NCBI RefSeq assembly: GCF_014635705.1
Contig: NZ_BMDI01000002.1
Coordinates: 496,001 to 560,000 of the forward strand
Direction: 5' to 3'
DNA from: Oxalicibacterium faecigallinarum
GTDB lineage: Bacteria; Pseudomonadota; Gammaproteobacteria; Burkholderiales; Burkholderiaceae_D
Length of the DNA stretch: 64,000 nucleotides
The notes under the pieces are model-generated. The model was not told where the DNA came from. It ran no database searches and was given only the letters and a program-made list of their open reading frames with translations. Shown here one piece after another: positions 25,809 through 35,576 of this stretch (positions are counted from its first letter, which is position 1; each line of letters opens with the position of its first letter). Position numbers and translations under genes: made by a program.

Positions 25809-26981
25809 ATGAAAGCAATGATTCTCGCAGCGGGCAAGGGCACGCGCGTCCAGCCGCTAACTTACGAGCTGCCGAAACCAATGATTCCGATCCTCGGCAA
25901 ACCAGTCATGGAATATCTGGTCGAGCATCTGGTGAAGTTTGGTGTGCGTGACATCATGGTCAACGTCAGCTATCTGCATCACAAGATTGAAGAGTACTTC
26001 GGCGAAGGTCAGCGTTTTGGTGCGCAAATCGGCTATTCGTTCGAAGGTTTCATGGATGAAAACGGCAAGGTGATGCCAAAGCCAATTGGCTCTGCTGGTG
26101 GGATGAAGAAGATTCAGGAGTTTGGCCAGTTCTTTGATGAAACCACACTGGTAATCTGCGGCGATGCCCTGATCGATCTGGATATCAAGTCGGCGCTGTT
26201 TGAACATCGCCGCAAGGGTGCAATGGTCAGCATCATCACCAAGGAAGTCGAGCGCGAAAAAGCGGCCGATTACGGCATGGTGGTGATGGATGAAGAAGGC
26301 CGCGTTAAATCCTTCCAGGAAAAACCAAAACCGGAAGAAGCGCTGTCCCTGTTCGCCAGTACCGGTATCTACATCATGGAACCGGAAGTGCTGAAGCTGA
26401 TTCCGCCAGATACCGAGTTCGACATCGGCTCGCAACTGTTCCCGCTGCTGGTGGAAAAAGGCTTGCCGTTCTACGCGCAGAAGCGCTTCTTCAACTGGAT
26501 CGATATCGGTAACATCCGTGATTACTGGGCCGTGTCGCAAAGCGTGTTGCAAGGCGAACTGGCACACATGACCATGCCTGGCACGCAGATCCGTGAAGGT
26601 CTGTGGGTCGGTCTGAATACCAGCATCGACTGGGAAGGCACCACCATCGAAGGTCCGGTCTATATCGGTTCCGGCACCCAGGTTGAGGCGGGTGCAACAA
26701 TTATCGGACCAACCTGGATTGGTCACGGTAGCCAGATTTGCGCAGGCGCACGTATCGAACGTTCTGTGCTGTTTGAATACACACGTGTGTCGCCGGGTTC
26801 CAAAATGAACGAACTGGTGGTGCATCACAACTACTCCGTCACGCGCGAGGGCAAGATGCAGCACATTTCGGAAAGCGAAGTGGAATCGTGGCGCGATGCA
26901 CGTGATCGTCGTAATGCCACGCGTAAAGAAAGCAAGGAAACGAAGGAAAGCAAACCTGCTGCTGCCAAGGTCGCTGCCTGA
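25809..26981 (+). CDS. Sugar-nucleotidyltransferase with left-handed beta-helix tail
   Basis: The 390-residue protein opens with KAMILAAGKGTRVQPLTYELPKPMIPILGKP, the nucleotide-binding loop of mannose-1-phosphate guanylyltransferase/glucose-1-phosphate thymidylyltransferase relatives. It continues with VICGDALIDLD (metal-binding) and SFQEKPKPEE. The second half has hexapeptide-type repeats (GPVYIGSGTQVEAGATIIGPTWIGHGSQICAGARI) and then a Lys/Glu-rich tail ending AAAKVAA. It probably makes an NDP-sugar for surface polysaccharide; which sugar is not determinable. AGAGGGAGA lies before the ATG. A strong terminator follows. Confidence 0.8.
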   Translation: MKAMILAAGKGTRVQPLTYELPKPMIPILGKPVMEYLVEHLVKFGVRDIMVNVSYLHHKIEEYFGEGQRFGAQIGYSFEGFMDENGKVMPKPIGSAGGMKKIQEFGQFFDETTLVICGDALIDLDIKSALFEHRRKGAMVSIITKEVEREKAADYGMVVMDEEGRVKSFQEKPKPEEALSLFASTGIYIMEPEVLKLIPPDTEFDIGSQLFPLLVEKGLPFYAQKRFFNWIDIGNIRDYWAVSQSVLQGELAHMTMPGTQIREGLWVGLNTSIDWEGTTIEGPVYIGSGTQVEAGATIIGPTWIGHGSQICAGARIERSVLFEYTRVSPGSKMNELVVHHNYSVTREGKMQHISESEVESWRDARDRRNATRKESKETKESKPAAAKVAA

Positions 26982-27000
26982 TTTTCGCTACACGATCCAA

Positions 27001-27030
27001 AAAGCCCGCATGATGCGGGCTTTTTTATTT
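27001..27030 (+). terminator. Terminator after nucleotidyltransferase gene
   Basis: AAAGCCCGCA and TGCGGGCTTT form a strong stem with a very short loop, followed by TTTTTATTT. It also ends convergent transcription from the PAP2 gene side. Confidence 0.85.
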
Positions 27031-27049
27031 GCTTCTGTTTGCCTTGACA

Positions 27050-27706
27050 TCATGGTGATGGCGTTGCATTCGACTCGTGCTTTTGAAGTGGATTGGGTTT
27101 GCCAAGGCGATGGTGAATTTCATCGCGATGCCGGTCTCCGGCTAATTGAATAGCAACCTGCTCAATCCATCCTTGTGTGGGCGCTGGTCTGGCAAGCAAG
27201 GCAGGCAAGAGAGCGAACAAGCCGATCATGAGCGGCAAGCGGGATGCCTGGACAGGTTGTGCGCGTTCGCACAGCATCACGAAGAGCATGGCAATAAAGA
27301 GACCAAGCAATAAGCCACTGACTGCTTCGGACACGGAATGTACGCCGAGGATCAGGCGCGAGATGCAGATGGCGATGCCAAAGGCCGCACCGAGCAAAAA
27401 TCCCCTTCGCACAGTCTCTGGATTGCGATGCTGGAACAACAAATAGGCGAGCGGTGGTGCGATCGTTGCGGTACGCATTGCATGTCCGCTAAAACCGCGA
27501 AAGTCGATGGATGCAATGCCGATGCCCCAACCAACATAGGCAACCTTGCTTGCCGTCACAATGAATAAACCGGTACCAAACAAAATACACCACCATAACG
27601 CCAGTCGCCAGTGACGTGCTGCGGCCAGCCAGATGGCCAGCAGCAGCGCAACCGGCAATGTGAAATTGGTGTCGCCCAGTTTGGTGAAGATGGCCCAGAA
27701 ATCCAT
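27050..27706 (-). CDS. PAP2-family membrane phosphatase
   Basis: The 218-residue protein has five or six hydrophobic segments and the PAP2 motifs FSGHAMR (with catalytic His) and SRLILGVHSVSE (C3 motif with Arg and His). The C1 lysine motif is not obvious; an earlier stretch near the N-terminus may carry it. Such proteins dephosphorylate lipid phosphates such as undecaprenyl pyrophosphate or phosphatidate at the inner membrane. It follows lgt on the same strand with 50 bp between. Confidence 0.75.
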   Translation of the reverse strand: MDFWAIFTKLGDTNFTLPVALLLAIWLAAARHWRLALWWCILFGTGLFIVTASKVAYVGWGIGIASIDFRGFSGHAMRTATIAPPLAYLLFQHRNPETVRRGFLLGAAFGIAICISRLILGVHSVSEAVSGLLLGLFIAMLFVMLCERAQPVQASRLPLMIGLFALLPALLARPAPTQGWIEQVAIQLAGDRHRDEIHHRLGKPNPLQKHESNATPSP

Positions 27707-27756
27707 CGGTGCCGGCTATGCAGATGACATGCGTAATGAATCGGATGCAGTGCTGA

Positions 27757-28569
27757 TCAGGCGCGGCTAGCCGGATAGGACGGCCTGCGATACGCCATGA
27801 CGAGCATCGCAATGCCTAGCAGAATCAGCGGCACCGACAGCAACTGACCTGCCGAAATGGTGATCACGCCTAAATGCACTTCGTAATCCGGCGTACGGAA
27901 ATACTCGGTGAAAAAACGCGCGCAACCATAGAGCAGCGAGAACATGCCACCAACGGCCATACGTGGGCGTTCCTTGCGCGAGAACAGCCAGAGGATGATG
28001 AACAGCAGTACCCCGTCGACCGACGCCTGATACAGCGGTGACGGGTGACGCGGCAGATCATCCACGTTTGGCCAGATCATTGCCCAAGGGAGTGATGGGT
28101 CGGCGACACGGCCCGGCAGTTCGGCATTGATGAAGTTGCCGAGTCGGCCAAATGCATAACCCAGCGGCACCATCGGCGCGATGAAGTCCCAGACATCGAG
28201 CACATTGCGTTGCTTCTTGCGTGCCCACACACCCATCATGAGCAGTACGCCGAGAAAGCCGCCGTGGAAGGACATGCCGCCTTTCCACACCTTGAAAATT
28301 TCCAGTGGATTGGAGAAGTAATAGGCGGGTGCGTAAAACAAGACTTCACCCAGGCGACCGCCAACGATCACGCCGAGCACGCCATAAAACAGCATGTCCT
28401 CGATGTCTTCCTTGGTCCAGCCGGTACGTGCGATATGAGGCTGCCTGATACGAATGCGTGCCAGCCAGACAAATTGCAGGAACGCGGCGAGGTACATCAA
28501 ACCGTACCAGTGAATCGCAAGGGGGCCGATTGAAATGGCAATCGGATCGGGCATCGGGTGAATCAACAT
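27757..28569 (-). CDS. lgt: Prolipoprotein diacylglyceryl transferase
   Basis: The 270-residue integral membrane protein has the Lgt signature [15 protein letters not shown] plus [23 protein letters not shown] and MSFHGGFLG. It moves diacylglycerol from phosphatidylglycerol to the lipobox Cys of prolipoproteins, the first step of lipoprotein maturation. Its start lies only three bases after the LysR stop, so the two are one transcription unit. Confidence 0.95.
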   Translation of the reverse strand: MLIHPMPDPIAISIGPLAIHWYGLMYLAAFLQFVWLARIRIRQPHIARTGWTKEDIEDMLFYGVLGVIVGGRLGEVLFYAPAYYFSNPLEIFKVWKGGMSFHGGFLGVLLMMGVWARKKQRNVLDVWDFIAPMVPLGYAFGRLGNFINAELPGRVADPSLPWAMIWPNVDDLPRHPSPLYQASVDGVLLFIILWLFSRKERPRMAVGGMFSLLYGCARFFTEYFRTPDYEVHLGVITISAGQLLSVPLILLGIAMLVMAYRRPSYPASRA

Positions 28570-28572
28570 GTT

Positions 28573-29466
28573 TTATTTCTTTCGCAGTAATTCCAGAAAA
28601 GCGCGCAGCACCGGCGATGTATTATCGCGTCGCCATGCCAGTCCGGTTTCCACCAGGGGCGTCTTGTTGGTCAATGGACGGTAATCTACGCCGGGACGCT
28701 TCAGATTGGATACGGATTGTGGCACAAGCGCAATGCCCATGCCGGCCGACACCAGGCCGATGATGGTCTGCATCTGAATCGCCTCTTGTCCGATGTGCGG
28801 TGTCAGTCCGGCTTCGTGATAACAGGCGAGGATGGCATCGTGCAGGGCTGGTGCGATTCGCCGCGGGAAAATGATCAGCGGCTGATCGGTCAGCGTCTGC
28901 AGCGAGGCGCGCGTCTTGCCACGCAGGGCAGGCAATCCTTTGGGTGCGGCAAGGATCAAAGGTTCAGACAGCACCGGTAAATAATCGATTTCGAGTCGCG
29001 CTTTTTCCGGCAATGGCGGAATCAGCAGACTGACATCGATGCGGCCTTGCATCAGTTCATCCAGTTGCACGTCGGTGGTCGCTTCGCGCAGATCGATGTC
29101 GACCGCGGGATAGGTTTCGCGAAATTCGCGCAGGAAGGATGGCAGCACGCTGTAGTCCGCCGTCGACACAAACGCCAGTGACAGGCTGCCTGATGCACCG
29201 GATGCGGCACGGCGCATCAGGTCGGGCAGGGCAGCGGTCTGCTGCAGGATGCGCTGTGCCTCGGGCAATAGTGCAATCCCGGCAGGCGTCAGTGCCACAT
29301 TGCGATTGTTGCGACGGAACAGCGCGACACCCAAGGCACTTTCCAGCGAACGGATCGCCAGCGATAGCGGCGGTTGCGTCATATGCAGACGCTGGGCTGC
29401 GCGACCGAAATGCATTTCCTCGGCAACGGCGATGAAGTAGCGCAACTGACGCAACTCGATATTCAT
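28573..29466 (-). CDS. LysR-type transcriptional regulator
   Basis: The 297-residue protein begins MNIELRQLRYFIAVAEEMHFGRAAQRLHMTQPPLSLAIRSLE, a clear LysR helix-turn-helix. A substrate-binding domain follows (LSLAFVSTADYSVLPSFLREF...). The ATG at 29466 is the family start; an in-frame ATG at 29553 would read through the control region. It faces ilvD across 122 bp with an AT-rich dyad at 29492-29514, so it may regulate ilvD and its own operon with lgt. The inducer is unknown. Confidence 0.88.
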   Translation of the reverse strand: MNIELRQLRYFIAVAEEMHFGRAAQRLHMTQPPLSLAIRSLESALGVALFRRNNRNVALTPAGIALLPEAQRILQQTAALPDLMRRAASGASGSLSLAFVSTADYSVLPSFLREFRETYPAVDIDLREATTDVQLDELMQGRIDVSLLIPPLPEKARLEIDYLPVLSEPLILAAPKGLPALRGKTRASLQTLTDQPLIIFPRRIAPALHDAILACYHEAGLTPHIGQEAIQMQTIIGLVSAGMGIALVPQSVSNLKRPGVDYRPLTNKTPLVETGLAWRRDNTSPVLRAFLELLRKK

Positions 29467-29491
29467 GGAGGAGGCGGACAAAAATATTTTA

Positions 29492-29514
29492 ATTGATACT
29501 TTAAATATATCAAT
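29492..29514. promoter_or_regulatory. Dyad between LysR gene and ilvD
   Basis: ATTGATA at 29492-29498 and TATCAAT at 29508-29514 are perfect inverted arms with a nine-base spacer; the T-N11-A LysR-box pattern is contained within it. A TTGACA (29533-29538) follows toward ilvD. Confidence 0.5.
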
Positions 29515-29588
29515 GACTATTAAATCATATATTTGACAGGTTGATTTGCGCAAGGCATTCTGGCGACTTCAAAAACCATGGAGGCATC

Positions 29589-31262
29589 ATGGCATTCAAC
29601 CGCCGCTCAAAAAACATTACCCAGGGCGTATCCCGCAGCCCTAACCGTTCGATGTACTACGCATTGGGCTACGAGAAGGAAGATTTCGACAAGCCGATGG
29701 TCGGCATTGCGAATGGTCACTCGACAATCACGCCGTGCAACTCCGGTTTGCAAAAACTGGCCGACATCGCCATCAAGGCAACCAAGGAAGCCGGTGCCAA
29801 TCCGCAAGTCTTTGGTACGCCGACGATTTCGGACGGTATGTCGATGGGTACCGAAGGCATGAAATTTTCGCTGATTTCGCGCGAAGTCATTGCGGACTGT
29901 ATTGAAACCGCGGTCAACGGTCAGTGGATGGATGGCGTACTGGTCATCGGTGGTTGCGACAAGAATATGCCCGGCGGCATGATCGCCATGCTGCGCACCA
30001 ACGTGCCAAGTATCTATGTCTACGGTGGCACCATCAAACCGGGCAACTGGAAGGGTAAAGACCTGACCATTGTTTCCGCATTTGAAGCAGTGGGTGAATT
30101 TACCGCTGGCCGCATGTCGCAAGAAGATTTCGATGGTATCGAGCGTAATGCTTGTCCATCGTCGGGTTCGTGCGGTGGTATGTACACGGCCAACACGATG
30201 TCGTCATCGTTCGAAGCATTGGGCTTGTCCTTGCCGTACTCGTCGACCATGGCGAATCCTGACGATGAAAAAGTCGGTTCGGCTGCAGAGTCGGCTCGTG
30301 TGCTGGTGGAAGCAATCAAGAAAGATCTGAAGCCACGTGACATCGTCACGCGTGAGGCCATCGAGAATGCGGTTGCCGTCATCATGGCAACCGGTGGCTC
30401 GACCAATGCCGTGTTGCACTTCCTGGCGATCGCACACGCGGCAGAAGTCGATTGGACCATCGATGACTACGAGCGCATGCGCAAGAAAGTACCGGTCATC
30501 TGCGATCTCAAACCATCGGGTAAATACGTTGCGACCGATCTGCACAAGGCCGGTGGTATTCCGCAAGTCATGAAGATCCTGCTGGACGCTGGCATGCTGC
30601 ACGGCCATTGCATGACGATTACCGGCAAAACGGTTGCAGAAGCCTTGGCTGATGTGCCATCGGTACCGCGTGCGGATCAGGACGTCATTCGTCCAATCGA
30701 CAAAGCGCTGTATAACCAGGGCCACCTCGCGATCCTCAAAGGCAATCTGTCGCCAGAGGGTTGTGTTGCCAAGATCACTGGTCTGAAAAATCCGGTCATC
30801 ACCGGCCCGGCACGTGTGTTCGATGATGAGTATTCGGCAATGGACGCCATCATGGCCAAGAAGATCAATGCAGGCGATGTGGTCGTATTGCGTTACCTCG
30901 GCCCCAAAGGCGGCCCGGGTATGCCGGAAATGCTGGCACCAACCGGTGCATTGGTGGGGCAGGGTCTGGGCGAATCGGTTGGCCTGATTACCGATGGCCG
31001 TTTCTCTGGCGGGACCTGGGGCATGGTGGTTGGTCACGTTTCCCCCGAGGCATTTGTCGGTGGCACCATTGCATTGATCGAAGAAGGCGATTCGATCACG
31101 ATCGATGCGCACAACCTGCTGATCCAGTTGAATGTGCCGGATGAAGAAATCGCACGCCGTCGCGCCAACTGGAAACAACCGGAACCGCGTTACAAGCGCG
31201 GTGTTCTGGCGAAGTTTGCAGCACTGGCATCCAGCGCAAGCAAAGGCGCAACGACAGGCTGA
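29589..31262 (+). CDS. ilvD: Dihydroxy-acid dehydratase
   Basis: The 557-residue protein begins [36 protein letters not shown]. It carries the IlvD/Edd signatures [10 protein letters not shown] and [14 protein letters not shown] with cluster-binding Cys residues, and [14 protein letters not shown] at the C-terminal side. It dehydrates 2,3-dihydroxy-isovalerate and 2,3-dihydroxy-3-methylvalerate in branched-chain amino acid synthesis, using an Fe-S cluster. The ATG at 29589 has GGAGG five bases upstream; an earlier in-frame ATG at 29541 is rejected. Confidence 0.96.
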   Translation: MAFNRRSKNITQGVSRSPNRSMYYALGYEKEDFDKPMVGIANGHSTITPCNSGLQKLADIAIKATKEAGANPQVFGTPTISDGMSMGTEGMKFSLISREVIADCIETAVNGQWMDGVLVIGGCDKNMPGGMIAMLRTNVPSIYVYGGTIKPGNWKGKDLTIVSAFEAVGEFTAGRMSQEDFDGIERNACPSSGSCGGMYTANTMSSSFEALGLSLPYSSTMANPDDEKVGSAAESARVLVEAIKKDLKPRDIVTREAIENAVAVIMATGGSTNAVLHFLAIAHAAEVDWTIDDYERMRKKVPVICDLKPSGKYVATDLHKAGGIPQVMKILLDAGMLHGHCMTITGKTVAEALADVPSVPRADQDVIRPIDKALYNQGHLAILKGNLSPEGCVAKITGLKNPVITGPARVFDDEYSAMDAIMAKKINAGDVVVLRYLGPKGGPGMPEMLAPTGALVGQGLGESVGLITDGRFSGGTWGMVVGHVSPEAFVGGTIALIEEGDSITIDAHNLLIQLNVPDEEIARRRANWKQPEPRYKRGVLAKFAALASSASKGATTG

Positions 31263-31280
31263 AGCACTGATGACTGAAAT

Positions 31281-31310
31281 AAAAGCCGGACCAATGTCCG
31301 GTTTTTTATT
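31281..31310 (+). terminator. Terminator after ilvD
   Basis: CCGGAC at 31286-31291 and GTCCGG at 31296-31301 form a stem with a CAAT loop followed by six Ts. Confidence 0.85.
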
Positions 31311-31375
31311 TTCTTCGATTCAGTAAAATGGTTTTGCCAAGTCGCAAGGTAGTCTAAAAAAGCTCTGGAGTTATC

Positions 31376-32320
31376 GTGAACTCGCCTGCGGTCCCTGCCC
31401 TGTTCTCCGTCGTCTTCATCATCGCGACCGGCTTTTGTCTGGCCAGGTTGAAATGGGTTCGTCAGGCATCGATTACCGATCTGTCCAATCTGGTGTTCTA
31501 CGTGCTGACGCCTGCCTTGCTGTTCCGCACGATGATGAATGTGAAGTTGTCTGAGCTGGATTACGCGCCGATTGGCGTGTATTTTCTGGCAGTTGCCCTG
31601 ATCTTTCTTGTCACGATAATGATGCAGGGTTTGACGACGCTGGGCTCGGCACGCGCGCTGGCACATACCTTCAGCAATACAGTGATGATCGGCATTCCCC
31701 TTGCCAGTCTGGTGTATGGCGAAAGTGGTTTGATTTCGCTCCTGACGTTGATCTCCGTGCATGCGCTGGTGCTCATGACCGGCGGTACGGTTGCCTTTGA
31801 GCTGGCCGTCGCGCGGCAGGCGCGACGAGATGGCATATCGCAAAGCATGTGGCGTACCTTGGGTACCGCCATCAAGAACAGCATCCTGCACCCCGTGCCC
31901 ATCCCGATCATTGTCGGTGTACTTTATGCGCAAACGGGCTTGCCGTTACCGGACATGGTGGACAAGCCATTGCAGTTGATGGGACAAGCATTGGGACCGA
32001 TGTCCCTGCTGTTGGTCGGCGTGACGCTCGCCTTCAGCAAACTCAAAGGCAATCTGATGCCGGCGCTACGCATCGCCGTCATCAAGACCATTGTGCATCC
32101 GGTGGTGTTTGTTGCCTGTGCGTGGTTATTTGGATTAAGCGGCATTCCGATGGCAACGATGGCGCTGGCTGCATCGCTACCGGTAGGTGCCAATGTCTTC
32201 CTGTTTACACAGCGTTATCACGTGGCCGAAGATGAAGTCTCTGCCAGTATCTTTCTCTCTACTGTGCTGGCTTTTCTGAGCTTGCCGCTGATATTCATCG
32301 TGATTCCTCATCTGATATAA
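31376..32320 (+). CDS. AEC-family (auxin efflux carrier-like) transporter
   Basis: The 314-residue protein has about ten hydrophobic segments with the AEC layout: a five-helix half, a hydrophilic middle near residue 150 and a second half (NSILHPVPIPIIVGVLYAQTGLPLPDM...). The ending TMALAASLPVGANVFLFTQRY is typical. Family members export or import organic acids such as malate or malonate; the substrate is not known. The start is GTG with CTGGAG upstream. Confidence 0.82.
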   Translation: MNSPAVPALFSVVFIIATGFCLARLKWVRQASITDLSNLVFYVLTPALLFRTMMNVKLSELDYAPIGVYFLAVALIFLVTIMMQGLTTLGSARALAHTFSNTVMIGIPLASLVYGESGLISLLTLISVHALVLMTGGTVAFELAVARQARRDGISQSMWRTLGTAIKNSILHPVPIPIIVGVLYAQTGLPLPDMVDKPLQLMGQALGPMSLLLVGVTLAFSKLKGNLMPALRIAVIKTIVHPVVFVACAWLFGLSGIPMATMALAASLPVGANVFLFTQRYHVAEDEVSASIFLSTVLAFLSLPLIFIVIPHLI

Positions 32321-32452
32321 GGCATCTGGACGACTTGCTGCTTCCAGGTTCAATGCATCTGGTTCAATCGTCCTGCCGATGATGGAAGATATGCATGATT
32401 TGATGCGGTGTCGTCCGTGTTGCTGTCTGTTCGCCTGACAGCATCCTGCAGA

Positions 32453-33196
32453 TCAGGCGTTTGGTAACACCCGCACTGAAAATGCTTCATCCACAAAGAA
32501 GCCGTTGTCCGGAAAGCCGTGTTCATCCTTGAAGCCGAACCAGCTGAAATTGCCTTTTGGTTCGATCGTCAGCATGATTTTGCGTACGGTTTCGGTCTGA
32601 TCGACTGTTTCTGCGACGGCCCAGTCCTTGAATAGCTGTTCGATGGTCAGAAGTTGCTTGGTCCACTTTGGATTGATGCGCAAGAAGCGATCGTAGAAAT
32701 CCTGAAACGCGTTCAGCGACAAGGTACCGCCGGGTGCCAGCAACATCATGAATGGGGGAATGATACGCGTGATGGTATCCGGCTCGGTCATGAGCACCTG
32801 ATTCAGATACGGTGACGTATCTTTGTCGGCGTCACGATAGAACTGTTCCGGCGTAAAGCCGAGTGCAATGAAGCGATCATAGATCTTGTGGCGCTGCAAT
32901 TCATGATTGAGGACATTGATGAAAGTGGGCATCGCGTCCTGATCGAACGAGGAAGAAATGCCAAGCCGGATCGGGCGATATCCGCGCAACTGCAGATCAA
33001 GTAAAAGCAGTTCCTGCGCCAGTGCGGCACTCGGATGGCGACAGCCGGCGTACTCAATGACAGCACGCTCATCGTCCAGGCTAGAGAGCCAGTCGCTGCT
33101 ATTGGATTTTTCAAACCGGAGTTTGCGTTGTTGCTGTATGTCCTTAAGCAGCGAGGCAAGACGGGAATCGGAACGGGCTTTGTCGATGACGCTCAT
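32453..33196 (-). CDS. Hypothetical protein, 247 aa
   Basis: The protein is soluble and mostly helical, starting SVIDKARSDSRLASLLKDIQQQRKLRF. It shows no motif I can name. Visible blocks are EYAGCRHPSAALAQELLLLDLQLRGYRPIRLGISSSFDQDAMPTFINVLNHEL and KIMLTIEPKGNFSWFGFKDEHGFPDNGFF. No signal peptide or membrane segment. It lies between an AEC transporter and a diguanylate cyclase, on the same strand as the latter with 92 bp between, so a shared transcript is possible. Confidence 0.65.
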   Translation of the reverse strand: MSVIDKARSDSRLASLLKDIQQQRKLRFEKSNSSDWLSSLDDERAVIEYAGCRHPSAALAQELLLLDLQLRGYRPIRLGISSSFDQDAMPTFINVLNHELQRHKIYDRFIALGFTPEQFYRDADKDTSPYLNQVLMTEPDTITRIIPPFMMLLAPGGTLSLNAFQDFYDRFLRINPKWTKQLLTIEQLFKDWAVAETVDQTETVRKIMLTIEPKGNFSWFGFKDEHGFPDNGFFVDEAFSVRVLPNA

Positions 33197-33288
33197 GGGA
33201 ATGCGGACGGAAATGGGTAAAGTCGAGATTATGCGGCAATTCGCGAATGGATTGCCGGATACGGCATCAGTCTCGCTGGCGGACGTGA

Positions 33289-34647
33289 TCAGCCTTCCCC
33301 GAAATGGGTGTCTTTCTTGCGCTGCTGCTTTTGTTCGTACATGGCGGCGTCGGCGTGATCAAGCAGACTCTGCTCGGATTCGCCATCGTTCGGATAGTGT
33401 GCAATACCGATGCTGGACAGGATATGCACAACATGTTCATCCAGTTGCAGCGGCTGGCCCAGCGTTGCATGAATCTTGTCGGCCACGATGCTGGCGTAGT
33501 CAGGTTGCTGCATGCTTTCGATCAGGATCACGAATTCATCGCCACCGATGCGCGCCACCGTATCGGTCTCGCGCACGCATTGCTTGAGGCGTCGCGCCAC
33601 TTCCTGCAAGAGCTGATCACCGGCCGCATGGCCGAGCGTATCGTTGACTTCTTTAAAGCGATCCAGATCGAGAAACAGCACAGCCATCATTTCCTGACGG
33701 CGACGTGCACGTGCCAGACTGGTACGCAGGCGATCAAACAGCAGGCCGCGGTTGGGCAGATCGGTCAGTGGATCATACTGCGATGCATGCTGCAGCCGCG
33801 CATAGAGTTGCGTACGTTCGACGGCAGTGGCGATCTGCACCGAGACGAAACGCAGCAGTTCCTTGTCCTGTTCCGTGTAATGCGAACCATCGTTGTAACT
33901 GCGCAGGAACAAGGCACCGATGGTGCCGTTCTTGGCCAGCAGCGGCACCGCCAGCCAGCACAGTGCATGCTGATTGCCGACTGTCTGTAGCCGCGGTGGG
34001 AGTGTCAGGCGGTCGTTTGTGCAGACGAGTACGGGTTGGTGCGTGCTGACAATCTCTGCATAGAGTTTTTCTGCGGATTGCTGCAAAACTGCTGACGATT
34101 GCTGATGCTGGTCGACATGGTAGGCAAAATTCAGGGACTGTTGTTCGGCATCGTGCAGCGCAATCGAAAAATTCTCGGCGGGTAGCAAGGTACTGATGAT
34201 GCCATGCATGCGTTCAAACAGGTCTTGCAGATCTTCCGCAACGTGCGCCGCTTCGGAAATGGCGTAGAGCGCACTGCGCACGGTCTCCGCTTTCTTGCGA
34301 TTGGTGATGTCACGTGCAACCGCGATGCGTACCTTGTTTTCCGGTGACCAGCGTGCCGACCACATGATGTGCGCGATTTCGCCATCCTTGCGGATGTAGC
34401 GGTTTTCGATATTGATTCTCGGATTGCCTGTCATGATGTCATCCGCGATCGCCAGCGTATTGGCGCGATCGTCCGGATGAACCAGATTGATCATCGGTTT
34501 GCCGATGACCTCATGCGGTGGATAGCCAAAGATGCGTTCGAAGGCGGAACTGACAAAGACAAAACGTCCCGTTTCATCAACGATGCAGATGGCGTCGGGC
34601 AGCAAATCGATGAAGCCGACAGACGTGATGTTGAAAGGCGTATCCAT
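33289..34647 (-). CDS. PAS-GAF diguanylate cyclase
   Basis: The 452-residue protein has an N-terminal PAS domain (about 8-125; GRFVFVSSAFERIFGY), a GAF domain (about 130-285) and a GGDEF domain (about 300-440). The active site RIGGDEF has GGDEF at 368-372. The inhibitory I-site RETD lies at 359-362, five residues ahead, so feedback inhibition by cyclic di-GMP is expected. No EAL domain and no membrane segment are present, so it is a cytoplasmic sensor that makes cyclic di-GMP. The signal is unknown. Confidence 0.9.
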   Translation of the reverse strand: MDTPFNITSVGFIDLLPDAICIVDETGRFVFVSSAFERIFGYPPHEVIGKPMINLVHPDDRANTLAIADDIMTGNPRINIENRYIRKDGEIAHIMWSARWSPENKVRIAVARDITNRKKAETVRSALYAISEAAHVAEDLQDLFERMHGIISTLLPAENFSIALHDAEQQSLNFAYHVDQHQQSSAVLQQSAEKLYAEIVSTHQPVLVCTNDRLTLPPRLQTVGNQHALCWLAVPLLAKNGTIGALFLRSYNDGSHYTEQDKELLRFVSVQIATAVERTQLYARLQHASQYDPLTDLPNRGLLFDRLRTSLARARRRQEMMAVLFLDLDRFKEVNDTLGHAAGDQLLQEVARRLKQCVRETDTVARIGGDEFVILIESMQQPDYASIVADKIHATLGQPLQLDEHVVHILSSIGIAHYPNDGESEQSLLDHADAAMYEQKQQRKKDTHFGEG

Positions 34648-34785
34648 GTGGAAGCAGTGTGGCCTGATTGCCTGCTATTGTGCTTCTGCCGTCTCCATTT
34701 GAAACACGATGGGATAAAGAATTATCAATCGTTATCAATTGTTTACGGGATCGTTTTGTGTATTCATGTCTGGTTTTGATGACGT

Positions 34786-35001
34786 TTATTTGAACGTCTT
34801 TTTGACACGATCTTCGCGTGCCTTTTCAAGTTGCTCGTGCGCCTTGCGCTTGTCGCGACCCAGCATGCGTTCGAAATATTCAAACCAGAGGAAGGCGACG
34901 ACAAATAGTCCCGCGATCCACCACCATGACAGACCGGCAAAAATGCTGATCTCGAAAAATCGTAGGATCGCCAACAATACGATCGCAATGATGAGCGGCA
35001 T
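34786..35001 (-). CDS. Small Trp-rich membrane protein (TIGR04438-like)
   Basis: The 71-residue protein starts MPLIIAIVLLAILRFFEI, has the Trp cluster SWWWIAGLFVVAFLWFEYFERMLG and a basic tail (RKAHEQLEKAREDRVKKTFK). This matches the 'small Trp-rich protein' family common in Burkholderiales. Two membrane segments and a cytoplasmic helix are likely. ATG at 35001 is preferred to 35037 by family length. Function unknown. Confidence 0.7.
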   Translation of the reverse strand: MPLIIAIVLLAILRFFEISIFAGLSWWWIAGLFVVAFLWFEYFERMLGRDKRKAHEQLEKAREDRVKKTFK

Positions 35002-35181
35002 GATCTTGTCCTGTCCCTGTATTCGTGGCCGGTGCACACGTTATCCAGCATATTGTGAAAAAAAGTAACGGTCAATTGAAGTTGGCGCGCGTGATGCTAT
35101 GTTGATGCTGTGACGATTTGTCCAGCGGGACGCCGTGGCAAACACGGTAAAATAGTACCGATCAACTGCATGGAGAGAAGT

Positions 35182-35490
35182 ATGAAGCGTTCGTTGTTGC
35201 TCTGTCTGCTGATGAGTGCCGGTTTGTCGAATGTCGCGCTCGCGGACGCTAATCTTGCTCGTTCCAAGAATTGCATGGCATGCCATGCGGTCGGTAACAA
35301 GGTATTGGGCCCATCCTTCAAGGACATCGCCGCCAAATATAAGGGGCAGAAGGGTGTGGAGGACAAGCTGGCGCAAAAGATCACCAAAGGTGGTAGCGGT
35401 ACCTGGGGTGCGGTGCCGATGCCGGCTAATACCCAGGTCAGCGATGCCGAAGCCAAGCAGCTTGTGCAATGGATCATGACGCTGAACTGA
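35182..35490 (+). CDS. Small periplasmic cytochrome c (c551/c552-like)
   Basis: The 102-residue precursor has a signal peptide (ALADANL), one haem site CMACH in SKNCMACHAVG, LGPSFKDIAAKY, and a distal Met ligand in AVPMPANTQVSD, ending in ALVQWI-like residues. It is a class I electron carrier, probably feeding an oxidase or peroxidase. ATG at 35182 has GGAGAGAAG upstream. Confidence 0.9.
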   Translation: MKRSLLLCLLMSAGLSNVALADANLARSKNCMACHAVGNKVLGPSFKDIAAKYKGQKGVEDKLAQKITKGGSGTWGAVPMPANTQVSDAEAKQLVQWIMTLN

Positions 35491-35548
35491 TCCGCCGTTG
35501 ACGCCGGGCGGCGCATGTCAGCTTCCTCTAAGCCGCACCATCTAATAT

Positions 35549-35576
35549 AAAGCGCCTGAACAGGCGCTTTTTTATT
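35549..35576 (+). terminator. Terminator after cytochrome c gene
   Basis: AAGCGCCTG and CAGGCGCTT form a nine-pair stem with an AA loop, followed by TTTTTATT. Confidence 0.85.

Noticed and set aside
25588-25812. 74-codon frame ahead of the nucleotidyltransferase
   Set aside because: It overlaps the start codon and ribosome site of the next gene and has no coding character.
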